DNA of 64,000 nucleotides from Site-B1 sp963722665 (GCA_963722665.1 CAVRNW010000013.1:129210-193209), one strand, 5' to 3'; positions 51,325-61,061 are shown, numbered from the stretch's first letter. The notes: generated by a model not told the origin, from the letters alone. Program-made: numbers and translations.

Positions 51325-53825
51325 ATGGCCTGGAGAGACGGAAAGGCGAGTAGTGGCCGACTCCTTCTTTTTATGGCGTCCATCATCCTGGGAATTGCTG
51401 CAGTGGTTTCCATTCAGCTATTTAGTGATAATCTGAAGGAAAACATTCAACGGCAGTCAAAGTCTTTAATGGGTGCCGATTTCCTCATTGACTCCAACGA
51501 TCTTCCAACAGAACGTGTGCAGGCCATCATTGATTCGCTTGGTGGTGCCGATGCTTCCGAAGTGACCTTTTCATCCATGGCGGCATTTCCAAAAAACGGT
51601 AGTGCGAAACTGGTGCGTGTACGCGGTATAGAAGGCGGTTTTCCATTTTATGGAAAATTAATTACCGAACCCGCAACAGCCGGAACCACCTATCAATCAT
51701 CGGGTGGGGCAGTGGTCGATGCGACCGTGATGTTACAATTCGGTGTGGAGACAGGAGATTCCATTAAAATTGGTGAATTGACCTTGCCAATTGTCGGTGT
51801 CCTGAAGTCGATGCCGGGATCAGGCGGTATTTCAAGTTCTATTGCGCCAACGGTCCTTGTCCCGTATGACCTTATTCCGGAAACCGAACTTTTACAACTG
51901 GGAAGCCGGAAAGAATATCAGTACTATTTTGAAGCACCTGAGATGGATCTGGAGCTCCTGGAAAAAAATGTCGATCCTATATTAGATGATGAGAACGCCG
52001 ATATCGACACCCACACCAGTACGAGCCGACGCCTGGGGCGAAGCTATGACAACTTCAGTAAATTCTTGAATCTGGCAGCCTTTATAGCACTACTACTTGG
52101 ATGCATAGGCATTGCCAGTTCAGTACATATCTACATTAAAGAAAAGTTATCGGCTGTGGCAGTTTTAAAATGTATGGGTGCCTCCAGAAAGCAAACCTTT
52201 TTGATCTTTTTGATACAGGTGGCAGGTATGGGACTCCTTGGTGGTATTATTGGTACCGGACTCGGCGTTTTATTGCAAGAGACCTTTCCTTACATCCTGC
52301 GGGAATTCCTGCCTTTTGATGTTGAGATCGCAATTACCATAAAGCCATTGATCATGGGATTACTGCTCGGTATATTAATGTCGATTCTGTTTGCACTTTT
52401 ACCGCTGCTTAATACCTGGTATGTCTCACCATTGGAAGTATTGCGCGTAAGTCAGGACAACAACCAGAAGCCCCGAAAGGCACGCATTCTGACCTTTGTG
52501 GCCATATTACTATTCATATTTGCCTTTTCATTTTGGTTATTAAAAAATGTGGGCTTTGCACTGGCTTTTGTAATTGGCGTGGTTATCACCTTTGCCATAC
52601 TGGCTGGAATCGCAAAGTTAACAATGATATTGATCAAGCGATTTTTTCCAAAGTCCTGGGGCTTTACGTCACGCCAGAGTTTATTGAATCTATTCCGACC
52701 CAATAATCAGACCATGGTCCTGATACTGGCCATTGGCTTAGGCACCTTTCTGATAAGCACCTTATATTTCACTAAAGATATCCTATTGGCAAAAACGGCT
52801 CTTTCCGGAACGGGCGACAGTGCCAATCTTATCATGCTTGATGTGCAGTCGGAACAAAAGGAAGCTGTCGCACAAACCATTACTCAGCAGGACCTTAAGA
52901 TCGTTGATCAACTTTCGCTGGTGACCATGCGTGTGCATAGCATTAAAGGAAAACTCGTTAACGACATACGAAAAGATACGACCTCTACCATTAACCGCTG
53001 GGTATTGAATCATGAGTTCAGAACCACCTATCGCGATTCGCTTATTGCTTCCGAAGAGATCGTAGCAGGGGAATGGACACCCTCTTTAGCGATTGGCGAT
53101 TCTGTTGTGATCTCTGTATCTGATGCCCTTGCTGAAGATGCACAAAGTAGATGTTGGCGATCAGATCGTATTTAATGTTCAAGGCGTTTTGGTGGAAACT
53201 ACTGTTGGGAGTATTCGCAAAGTGGACTGGGCACGTATGCAAATGAATTTCTAATATTGTATTTCCAGCCGGTGTATTAGAAGAAGCACCACAATTTCAT
53301 GTCATCACATCCTTTGTACCGGATAACTCCAGTTCGGCTATGTTACAGCGTGATCTGGTTAATAAGTTTCCGAATGTATCGGTGATCGATCTTCGCCAGA
53401 TGTATACCATTGTAGAGGATGTACTGGATAAGGTATCCTGGGTGATCAATTTTATGGCCTTCTTTAGTATCCTTACCGGTATTATTGTACTTATTGGCTC
53501 AGTACGTACCAGTAAATACCAGCGCATTACGGGAAAGCGTTTTATTACGCACTATGGGTGCCCAAGAGCCAACAGATCCTGAAGATCACGGCACTGGAAT
53601 ATCTTCTATTTAGGTGTTTTGGGTAGCCTGGTTGGTATTTTATTATCGCTGGTTGGTAGCCAGTTGCTGGCAACTTTATTGTTTGAAGAACCTTTCGTGC
53701 CTTCAGGCGTACCATTCTTATTATTCTTACCTGGAATCACCATCCTGGTATTATTCATTGGACTCAGTAATATAAGAAGCGTTTTAAAGAGTCCGCCATT
53801 AGAGGTTTTGAGAAAGGAGGTTTAA
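51325..53825 (+). pseudogene. ybbP: ABC transporter permease (YbbP/FtsX type), five frameshifts
   Basis: Large permease of about 831 residues with two FtsX domains. The first half (51325-53140) is intact: an N-terminal helix, a periplasmic domain and helix bundles ending NTWYVSPLEVLRVSQ. Then one-base insertions at about 53145, 53252, 53529, 53569 and 53606 break the frame. Removing them yields VDVGDQIVFNVQGVLVETTV, NIVFPAGVLEEAPQF, RESVLLRTMGAQ, QQILKITALEYLYLGVLGSL and the end SPPLEVLRKEV. The gene is visibly richer in G and C than its surroundings. The YbbP-like size and the tesA/ybbA context support the name. Confidence 0.82.
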
Positions 53826-53870
53826 GTACTCTTTATTTAGTTGTAAGCCAGGAAAAATGTGAAGCATTCA

Positions 53871-53980
53871 GGAGCTCCTAGATATCAAAATATGAAGTGA
53901 GCGAGTAAACACTTTTTATGCTGGCCTGTATCGAGCGTAGTTGAGATGACGTAGGAGAGACGTAGAATGTGAGTGGAATG
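53871..53980. repeat. Dispersed intergenic repeat, copy 6
   Basis: GGAGCTCCTAGA, AAGTGAGCGAGTAAACACTT, TTTATGCTGGCCTGTATCGA, GCGTAGTTGAGATGACGTAG, then GTGAGTGGAATGGATT. Middle and right modules only; it ends 10 bases before the stop of the alginate-lyase-family gene. Confidence 0.6.
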
Positions 53981-53989
53981 GATTATCTT

Positions 53990-55210
53990 TTAATTAATAG
54001 TATTTAATAACCAAAACTCTAGCAATTTATCATCTTGATTATTTTGTTTACTTTCCGTTAAAATTTTTGATAAAAGTCGTTTATATTCTTGAGAGTTCCC
54101 ATTTTTAAAAGCTTTTGAAAGTATAGGGATTAATCCTGTAAGGTCAATATTTTTTAAGGTATCATGACTCCATTTTTCATCATCAATAGCTGGAGTCAGA
54201 TAATTAATAGCCAGTGATAAACTCTTCTTATTTTCAGATTGATACTGCCACATATTCATACCAACTTTATCACCTAAGTCCGCAATACTAGTTAAAGCCT
54301 GTAAGTTAAAACAACTATAAAAAAAGGACCTCGTTCTTGCAAGTTCATGGATTTGTCCACCTTCATTATTCAGCATATCATCTAAACTTAGTTGTGCCAA
54401 TTCTACCATGTTTCTTACTAACGGCTTATCACTTAAGTAAAATGCTAAAGTAGCTACTTGATATTTGTACCAAGAACCATGATTATTATTTTGTTCACTT
54501 CCTTTTTTACCCAAATCACTTTGAGTTAACCATGTTAAATAATCAGAAAACCATTTAGTTGTTTTTGTTTCATAATTAGTATTCCAATGCTTAGAAACTG
54601 AAAGTAGTTGTATCGCATCAGGAACAAACATTACAATAGAACGTCCATCTAAAATACCCGTGCGTCTTGTTTTAGGATTACCCGGAACACTTTGTGCAAA
54701 TTCTAAATGCGGATTCATGAGCGTTTCTGGGTTTATAAACCAAGTATCAATCATACTAATTGCCTTTTGTGCATAGATTTCATTATTGGTAAAGTAATAC
54801 GCTAAACTAAGGTGCCTAATACTCTGTCCCATAAAGCCCAAACGTTTTCTATCTACTGCATCTGTTTGTGTGTCAGGATTGGTTTTTCCATCAAAACGTA
54901 CCCAAGGTAATCCATCTTTCTTTTCTGTATCTGGCCACCAATACCTACCTATACTCAAATAATCGTGTTTATTTCCTGTTGGTGGCAGTATGGTTTTATC
55001 CATTACAGATGGATTTTTAATGGTAAGTAATTTATCAGCTTTTATAATTAGTTTTTCATATGCAGTTAAAGTTTCATTGGAAGCCGTTCCATCAAAAATC
55101 ATTGTTTTTGCTTTTGCTAATTCTAAAGAATCTAAATGTACAAATGAATATGAAAAAGCTACTGTACTTATAAAACAGAGTATAATCAATATATAAATGT
55201 TCTTTTTCAT
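53990..55210 (-). CDS. Alginate_lyase-family polysaccharide lyase (PL38/PL5-like)
   Basis: A secreted lyase with an alpha/alpha toroid, about 406 residues from the ATG at 55210, which gives a signal peptide (IYILIILCFISTVAFS); the frame also allows 55243, overlapping the upstream gene. Landmarks of the alginate_lyase Pfam family are GRYWWPDTEKKDGLPWVRFD, the catalytic-region NNHGSWYKYQVATLAFYL and HELARTRSFFYSCFN. It should cleave a uronic-acid polysaccharide by beta-elimination, but whether alginate or glucuronan cannot be told. It follows the sugar isomerase gene by 25 bases, so the two form an operon. Confidence 0.82.
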   Translation of the reverse strand: MKKNIYILIILCFISTVAFSYSFVHLDSLELAKAKTMIFDGTASNETLTAYEKLIIKADKLLTIKNPSVMDKTILPPTGNKHDYLSIGRYWWPDTEKKDGLPWVRFDGKTNPDTQTDAVDRKRLGFMGQSIRHLSLAYYFTNNEIYAQKAISMIDTWFINPETLMNPHLEFAQSVPGNPKTRRTGILDGRSIVMFVPDAIQLLSVSKHWNTNYETKTTKWFSDYLTWLTQSDLGKKGSEQNNNHGSWYKYQVATLAFYLSDKPLVRNMVELAQLSLDDMLNNEGGQIHELARTRSFFYSCFNLQALTSIADLGDKVGMNMWQYQSENKKSLSLAINYLTPAIDDEKWSHDTLKNIDLTGLIPILSKAFKNGNSQEYKRLLSKILTESKQNNQDDKLLEFWLLNTIN

Positions 55211-55235
55211 TTTAAAATCTTTTACTAATAAAAAT

Positions 55236-56204
55236 CTATTCAACCTTTTTCCATACTTCTCTTATAAATACTAAGTCTTTTTTTATTCGAGCTAATACTT
55301 CTTTTTTATCAATCGTAATTTTATTGTTTCCTTTTTCAGCACCACCTAAATCATACTCTACATGAAGCGAAACAGGTACATTAATTTTATATTTTTTAAG
55401 TAAAGAAAAATAACGATTAAAATCAACCATACCTTGACCTAAAGGAACATTTATGGGTTTCCATTTACCCTCTACAATTCCCCATTTAACATCTTTTAAT
55501 ACGATGGAATTTATATACGGTTTAATACGTCTTAGCCCAAGTTCCCAACTCTCACCACCTTCAATTACAGCATGTCTTATATCATATTGACTACCCATGA
55601 ATTTTCCATTTGTCGCTTCTAAAATAGGTAGTAAATCCCAAATAGGAGCGCCAACATTTTTACCGGAAATATTTTGATACCCTCCAATGAGTCCTAACTT
55701 TTCATTTAGTATCTCCAAATCTCTTGCTTGTTTACCATATAAAGCTTGACTTTCTTTAATTGGCTTATCTTCTGGGTATTTTAACCAATCTGTTCGATAA
55801 TTAGTAAAACCTAAGGTACTTGCTGTTTCTAACACTGTTTTTTGCTCTAAGTTATGAGCATCCCAAACATTTGTTGACATCATTTTTGGAGCAAGACCAT
55901 ATTTTTTCATGGCTACTACTGCCTTTGGTAAATTTTCAATTACATTTTCAGGCAATACATGGCCTTTTGGACGTACGGTTAAATCGAGACCATCAAAACC
56001 CATTTCTGCAGCAGCAGCTGACATATCATTATAATCTAGAAATTGTAGATGTTTTGAAAACAAATGTACATTGAGACGTTCTGGCGACGTAGACACCTTG
56101 TTTATTAAGCCATTTTGAAAAGACATTAATGGAATACTTGCAATACCCATTGCTGTAAGTTTAGTAAATTCCCTTCTAGAATAGTTATCTAATTGCTTAG
56201 TCAT
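55236..56204 (-). CDS. Sugar phosphate isomerase/epimerase family protein with Tat-like signal
   Basis: A TIM-barrel protein of the AP_endonuc_2/xylose-isomerase-like superfamily, 322 residues. The N-terminus NYSRREFTKLTAMGIASIPL has a twin-arginine pattern, so it is probably periplasmic. Metal and substrate residues typical of the fold are seen: DGLDLTVRP near residue 70, GSQYDIRHAVIEGG with a candidate histidine ligand, VLKDVKW and the late LHVEYDLGG. Such proteins often accompany secreted polysaccharide enzymes in Bacteroidota. It is first in a two-gene operon with the lyase; the substrate is unknown. TACCTTTA (56244-56237, minus strand) is a weak -7 candidate. Confidence 0.82.
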   Translation of the reverse strand: MTKQLDNYSRREFTKLTAMGIASIPLMSFQNGLINKVSTSPERLNVHLFSKHLQFLDYNDMSAAAAEMGFDGLDLTVRPKGHVLPENVIENLPKAVVAMKKYGLAPKMMSTNVWDAHNLEQKTVLETASTLGFTNYRTDWLKYPEDKPIKESQALYGKQARDLEILNEKLGLIGGYQNISGKNVGAPIWDLLPILEATNGKFMGSQYDIRHAVIEGGESWELGLRRIKPYINSIVLKDVKWGIVEGKWKPINVPLGQGMVDFNRYFSLLKKYKINVPVSLHVEYDLGGAEKGNNKITIDKKEVLARIKKDLVFIREVWKKVE

Positions 56205-56318
56205 TTATAGTGTATTGTATGTGATTTAATATTGTATAAAGGTAAGCATAATTAAAAATGTTTATGATGTGCTTTTTCACATATTTGGCTTGTTCTCAGT
56301 AAATAATCAATGATAACA

Positions 56319-56460
56319 TTTGTACTATAATGTCACGCGTGTCACCTGTCTCGAGCTAGTCGAGAGATAACAAATGCTCCTCTAAAACAATATTACCCTT
56401 AAGAACAGACACTCTTTATACAAAGCGACTATAGGAGTGTAGTTGAATGTGAGTGGAATA
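56319..56460. repeat. Dispersed intergenic repeat, copy 7 (most complete)
   Basis: TTGTACTATAATGTCACGCG, CACCTGTCTCGAGCTAGTCG, GCTCCTCTAAAACAATATTA, GACACTCTTTATACAAAGCG, ACTATAGGAGTGTAGTTGAA and GTGAGTGGAATAAG in that order. All three modules are present. It fills half of the 338-base gap between divergent genes. Confidence 0.7.
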
Positions 56461-56542
56461 AGTATACATCTATTTTATATGACTTAAATCATGAAAAATT
56501 GTATCATCTTTTTTTAATTTTAGATAATTCAAAAGTTAAATT

Positions 56543-57697
56543 ATGAAAAATTCAAACCATTCATTTACTAGTACTATCGGTTATAATTTATTTATTCTTG
56601 TATTTCTATTTTTATTAACAGCCTGTAATAATGGACCTTCAAAAGATGAAACGAGTAAAACGGAAACCGAGGAAATTGTAAAAGTCAACAATATCTATTG
56701 GAATGTTAAAGCCATTCATCCAGATGGAAAAAGCTTAGATGTAAAAGCCTTTGATAAAGAAGGAAAATCGTACGACATTATGGCAATTCAAAACTCCGAT
56801 CAGGATATCTTCTTAGATGTAAAAGCTATTGTAAATGGTGAGAAATTACCTGTTAAGATGTTAGAGAGTGAAAATCAATTTGTTCCTGTTGCAGCTATAA
56901 ATAATGAAGGAATTAAGTATTACATTAAAGCAATAACTCCTGAAGGGAAAAAACTGGATGTTAAAGGAGTTGCAAGATATGGAAATATTGTCATTATGAA
57001 AGCCATTACTAAAAAGGGGGATTTCTATGGAGTGAAAGCTATTTCACCAGCCGGACAACTAAATGATATCAAAGGAATAAAAATTGCCAGAGGGGACAGA
57101 GAGATGTCTTTAAAAGGTATAGGTATCCATGCACATGTTAAAGCAATGCACCCTGCTGCCAATGAAGATGACTTTAAAATACCTAAAAAACAGAAAAAGA
57201 AAACAAAATATAAAACTGATTTTGAAAGAATTATCTGGAATATTAAGGCGGTAACTCCTGATGGTAAAAATCTAGATGTGAAAGCTTTTGATGCTGAAGG
57301 CAATACATTTGATGTAAAAGCAACACAGGATTCTAAACAACATAGTTTTATGAATATTAAGGCATTTGTAGATCAGGGGTACGAACTGCCTGTTAAAATA
57401 ATGGAAAGTTCAGACGAATATGCACCTATTAGTGCTATTGGAAAAAACGGAACTATATACGAAATTAAGGCAATAACTGACAATAATGTAAAACTGGATA
57501 TAAAAGGCATTAGTCGTTCGGGTAATATTATTAATGTTAAAGCTATAAATGAAAATGGGGATTTCTACGCTGTTAAAGCTTTCGCGCCAGACGGAAAACT
57601 TAATCATGTAAAAGGTATTAAGATTTTTGATAGAAAAGTAGAAATGAGAGTACAGGGGCACCCGGTATATTCTCATTTAAAAGCCATTAATCAATAA
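56543..57697 (+). CDS. Lipoprotein built of KAI/VKA repeats (DUF7486-like)
   Basis: A 384-residue lipoprotein (signal peptide ending LLTAC). The body is a tandem duplication: residues about 48-200 and 225-384 match segment by segment (IYWNVKAIHPDGKSLDVKAF with IIWNIKAVTPDGKNLDVKAF; GVARYGNIVIMKAI with GISRSGNIINVKAI). Each half contains seven or eight short units of the type (I/V)KA(I/F)-x-x-(D/E)G-K-x-x-(D/V)-(V/I)K, which probably form a regular beta structure. The halves are joined by a lysine-rich linker (PKKQKKKTKYK). I do not know a function; a binding or scaffold role outside the cell is inferred. Confidence 0.75.
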   Translation: MKNSNHSFTSTIGYNLFILVFLFLLTACNNGPSKDETSKTETEEIVKVNNIYWNVKAIHPDGKSLDVKAFDKEGKSYDIMAIQNSDQDIFLDVKAIVNGEKLPVKMLESENQFVPVAAINNEGIKYYIKAITPEGKKLDVKGVARYGNIVIMKAITKKGDFYGVKAISPAGQLNDIKGIKIARGDREMSLKGIGIHAHVKAMHPAANEDDFKIPKKQKKKTKYKTDFERIIWNIKAVTPDGKNLDVKAFDAEGNTFDVKATQDSKQHSFMNIKAFVDQGYELPVKIMESSDEYAPISAIGKNGTIYEIKAITDNNVKLDIKGISRSGNIINVKAINENGDFYAVKAFAPDGKLNHVKGIKIFDRKVEMRVQGHPVYSHLKAINQ

Positions 57698-57767
57698 TCT
57701 TTTCTGTGGAAGCTGGTAAAGATAAAAACAAAGTTTAATTGACGTTAATCGCCATCCCGCCATCATT

Positions 57768-58000
57768 CTTATAATGTCAATGCATCCATTGGATAAACCA
57801 ATATTATAAAATTTACTATAATACACTGTGTGGGGTTTACCCTATACATATTAGAAGGCTTACTTGTACTCGATTAAATGTAAAGATTTAAATCAATTTT
57901 TATTAAAAGTTTCTTCTCTTAAATTTTACTTTGGGCTTGCAATGACGTTTTTATTAAACGAAGTGATAATTAGGAGCATAGTTTAAAGTGAGCGAATGAG
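57768..58000. repeat. Dispersed intergenic repeat, copy 8 (degenerate)
   Basis: GCATCCATTGGATAAACC, TTATAAAATTTACTATAATA and later AAAGTGAGCGAATGAGAATT. The first part aligns with copies 5a and 9; the rest is worn. It lies in the 492-base gap after the KAI-repeat gene; nothing else is seen there. Confidence 0.4.
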
Positions 58001-58189
58001 AATTTGAAATCTATGATCTTGCAAGCATGTTGACATAAGTTCATTTATTCTATTGATATACAGGATATTGAAACAAATTACATGTTAAATATGTAATATT
58101 TTCTAAAAAAATTACGCATTTTATCGATTATATAAGTATTTCATCCTATATTCGTAACATTGCATCCAAAATTAATTGATTATCTACTT

Positions 58190-59467
58190 ATGTTACGATT
58201 CAAAATCTTGGGAAGACCAATACTCATCATTTTTACGCTTTTTGTGCTTTCCTCAAGTGTAATTATACCTGCTTCAATTCATGAAGATGGCGAGACAATT
58301 TCAAACAATAGTATTGAAAAATCTTTGGTCAACCAGAAAGAGATAAAATTGTATAAAGTGCGCCAGCAAGATTTGAAAAATGCCCTTAATGCATATTTTA
58401 GAAAAGCTATAGCTTCAGGAGATATTGTAGGAGCCGGAGTTAGTATTGTTCGTGGAGATTCTATCATAATCTCGGATGGATTCGGTAAAAGGAATATTAG
58501 TTTTAATGATGGCGTCGATGAAGAAACAATATTCCGACTTGGGTCACTGTCAAAAGGGTTTACAGGCGTTTTGGCTGCCAATTTAAAGTGTGAAGGCAAA
58601 TTAGATTGGACAGATAAGGTCAGTGACTATATTCCAGGATTTCAGTTGGGAGACTGCAATAATACCGACCAAATAACACTGGCCAACATTTTATCGCATA
58701 CTTCAGGGACACCTTACCATAGTTATACCAATCTTATTGAGGCCGGATTGCCATTAACTGAAATTGCCAGTCACTTTAAAGCAGTAGAACCAATTAGCAA
58801 ACCAGGTTCGATGTATAGTTATCAGAATGCCATGTTTGCGCTTTCTGGTGAGATGATGTATCAAGAAACGGGGCAAGATATTACCACATTATTGTATAAT
58901 AAATTTTTAAAGCCATTGCAAATGGATCATACCTCAATGGATTATGAAACTTTAGCACATGAAGAAAATGTTGCCTTACCACATTCAAAAAGACGTCACG
59001 GCTGGAAAACCTTAAAACTTAACCACCATTATTATAATGCTGTTGCTGCAGGAGGTATCAACGCCAGTGCACTTGATATGGCCAAATGGATGCAGTTATT
59101 GCTAGGTCATCATCCGGAAGTTATGGATAAGTCTGCTTTACAGGAAGCGTTTAACCCAATTATAGAAATTAAAGGTCACAGTAAATATTACCAGCAATGG
59201 CCAGGGCATGTAAGCTCTTACTATAGTTTTGGCTGGAGAATCCATAAATTTGTGGATCTGAATGAACAAAAAACCATCTTACATCACGGAGGAAGTGTTA
59301 ACAATTACCGAAATGAAATCGCGGTCTATCCTGAAGACGATTTAGGGATTTGCGTACTTTTAAACAGTAATTCCAAATTGGCAAAAACGGTGATTCCAGA
59401 TTTGTACGAGATCGTCAAAGAAGCTTTTAACGATACCAATTCAAAAATTACTGTTGATCACATATAG
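58190..59467 (+). CDS. Serine hydrolase (class C beta-lactamase/D-aminopeptidase family)
   Basis: A penicillin-binding-like hydrolase of about 425 residues. The ATG at 58190 is preferred to the TTG at 58160; it gives a hydrophobic N-terminus (RPILIIFTLFVLSSSVIIPA) that is a signal peptide or anchor. The nucleophile motif SxxK is SLSK (in FRLGSLSKGFTG), the second motif YxN is YSYQN and the third is HGG in LHHGGSVNNYRN. The family includes esterases, peptidases and class C beta-lactamases; the subgroup is not clear, and resistance should not be assumed. TATATTCG just upstream is a possible -7 element. Monocistronic. Confidence 0.88.
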   Translation: MLRFKILGRPILIIFTLFVLSSSVIIPASIHEDGETISNNSIEKSLVNQKEIKLYKVRQQDLKNALNAYFRKAIASGDIVGAGVSIVRGDSIIISDGFGKRNISFNDGVDEETIFRLGSLSKGFTGVLAANLKCEGKLDWTDKVSDYIPGFQLGDCNNTDQITLANILSHTSGTPYHSYTNLIEAGLPLTEIASHFKAVEPISKPGSMYSYQNAMFALSGEMMYQETGQDITTLLYNKFLKPLQMDHTSMDYETLAHEENVALPHSKRRHGWKTLKLNHHYYNAVAAGGINASALDMAKWMQLLLGHHPEVMDKSALQEAFNPIIEIKGHSKYYQQWPGHVSSYYSFGWRIHKFVDLNEQKTILHHGGSVNNYRNEIAVYPEDDLGICVLLNSNSKLAKTVIPDLYEIVKEAFNDTNSKITVDHI

Positions 59468-59639
59468 TAAAGAATAAATACAGTTTCTGGGATATTTTAC
59501 ATACTGTTCAAACAGAAACATCCGGTGGATGGTTTAGGAAGCCACAATTAGCTTGTATATAATTATGAACGATAAAAAATACTAAGGTGTTGTTATATCT
59601 ATAATTATTTGAAATATCGCTTAAAAGCACTATTACTTT

Positions 59640-59860
59640 AATTGTTATAAAATGTACTATAATGTACCGCGTTATGTAACTTGAGCTTTATTCGCCTCAT
59701 ATCTATTTTATATTATTGAGATCATGAATCTTGGATGAGATAATTGACTTCGTAAACTTCGTCTAATCTCATTCTTCGATTTGGTTAAAAGCAGGCTAGA
59801 GCGTTTAAAAATAGTCAAGTGGATTATTTTAATGAATGAGCCAGCTGGCGGTATGGCATA
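59640..59860. repeat. Dispersed intergenic repeat, copy 9, with lipoprotein-upstream block
   Basis: ATAAAATGTACTATAATGTA followed by CCGCG, then GTAACTTGAGC, ATGAATCTTGGATGAGATA, TTAAAAGCAGGCTAGAGCGT, the degenerate hairpin AATAGTC / GATTATT and CCAGCTGGCGGTATGGCATA. It joins the left module of the dispersed family to the block found at 47600-47800, in the 544-base gap before the second FG-GAP gene. Confidence 0.6.
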
Positions 59861-60011
59861 TTGCTAATGTTGGATTAGATTATGTGTTTTTATAAGGATG
59901 CATTTTGGAAGGAGACTTTTGCGCTACAAAGTATACACACATGGGACCTAAATTCATAAAAAAACATGTATCTTTAAAGTTCATTTTTTTAACTAAAATT
60001 ACATTCGATCT

Positions 60012-60962
60012 ATGAAGTATCTCCAACTTATGTCCTGCCTGCTTGTCCTTCTATTCTTTAGTTGCAATGAGGTTAATCCTAAGGGTGAAAAAGAGGTGCT
60101 TACGTTTATTAAACAATGGAACGATGCCCATACACAAATAATGTCACCTTACTTAGAACGATACTATATGGACGTAGTATCCTATTACGGAAAAGAGTTC
60201 ACTAAAAATCAAGTGCAGAAAGATAAGAATTTGCTGTTCCAACAATTCCCAGACTACACACAGAGTATTTTAAATGGCCAATTAGCAGTAACGAAAGAAG
60301 ATGGAATCTATTTAGTTAATTTCACCAAACACGTCAACTACAATGGGATAGAAGCTGATTACACCTCGTATCTTTCGGTGATGACTAAAAATGGTGATTT
60401 CAAAATACTACGAGAAGGGGTTGAAAAAAATGCTAAAGATCTAGATGCTCCTATTTTTCCTAGTGCTCGTGAAAGTAATGCTCTCGTATCTAATACCAGG
60501 CAACTGTTTGGCGATTTTAATGGTGACGGACTTTCAGACTATGCTTCTGTTATCTCTCCGGAAATAATCTACACTTCAAATACTGATATCCAAAACAGTG
60601 ATGAGGTACAATGCAAAGGAGAATGCAACAGCGTAATCATCTTTAGTAATAAGGGTCTAGAAGCCATTACAATCAAAGGGGCGTACCAATCACAATTAGA
60701 AAATCTTAAAGATCTTAATAGCGACGGTGCAGACGAGATTGGTTTTTGGGATATAAAACCTACGACCAAGAGCCTCTATGTTTATAATGCATCAAATGGT
60801 AGCTTGCTTTGCGAGCCTATTGTAATTAATACTAATGTTCATAAAAACCTCAGTCTTATTGACGTATTTAAAAAAACAGGCCCCAATAAAATTACAGTAA
60901 CATACAGTGTACAAGTCAATGGAAAGTGGGTCTTAAAGAGCGAAGTGATTACGTTGAACTAA
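60012..60962 (+). CDS. Lipoprotein with FG-GAP-like repeats, copy 2
   Basis: A 316-residue paralogue of the protein at 47944-48894, equal in length and matching throughout without gaps. Signal peptide MKYLQLMSCLLVLLFFSC with the lipobox cysteine at residue 18. The NTF2-like N-terminal part and two calcium-type loops (FGDFNGDGLSDYASVIS, LKDLNSDGADEIGFWDI) are kept, while the least conserved stretch is around residues 185-200. Upstream DNA is shared with copy 1 for about 250 bases, including the TATCTTTA promoter candidate at 59969-59976. Duplication of gene plus promoter is the simplest reading; both copies are intact. The function is unknown. Confidence 0.8.
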   Translation: MKYLQLMSCLLVLLFFSCNEVNPKGEKEVLTFIKQWNDAHTQIMSPYLERYYMDVVSYYGKEFTKNQVQKDKNLLFQQFPDYTQSILNGQLAVTKEDGIYLVNFTKHVNYNGIEADYTSYLSVMTKNGDFKILREGVEKNAKDLDAPIFPSARESNALVSNTRQLFGDFNGDGLSDYASVISPEIIYTSNTDIQNSDEVQCKGECNSVIIFSNKGLEAITIKGAYQSQLENLKDLNSDGADEIGFWDIKPTTKSLYVYNASNGSLLCEPIVINTNVHKNLSLIDVFKKTGPNKITVTYSVQVNGKWVLKSEVITLN

Positions 60963-61061
60963 GCGGTTGGAAGCTATTGAGTATAATGTTTTTAAAATGG
61001 TTTTTTATTGGTTTTTTTTAACTAACCAAAAATTATATTTGAATAGAAATATTCCTGTTTT

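Noticed and set aside
58160..58190. TTG start for the serine hydrolase
   Set aside because: The ATG at 58190 gives a cleaner hydrophobic N-terminus and keeps all motifs; TTG starts are rare in this window.
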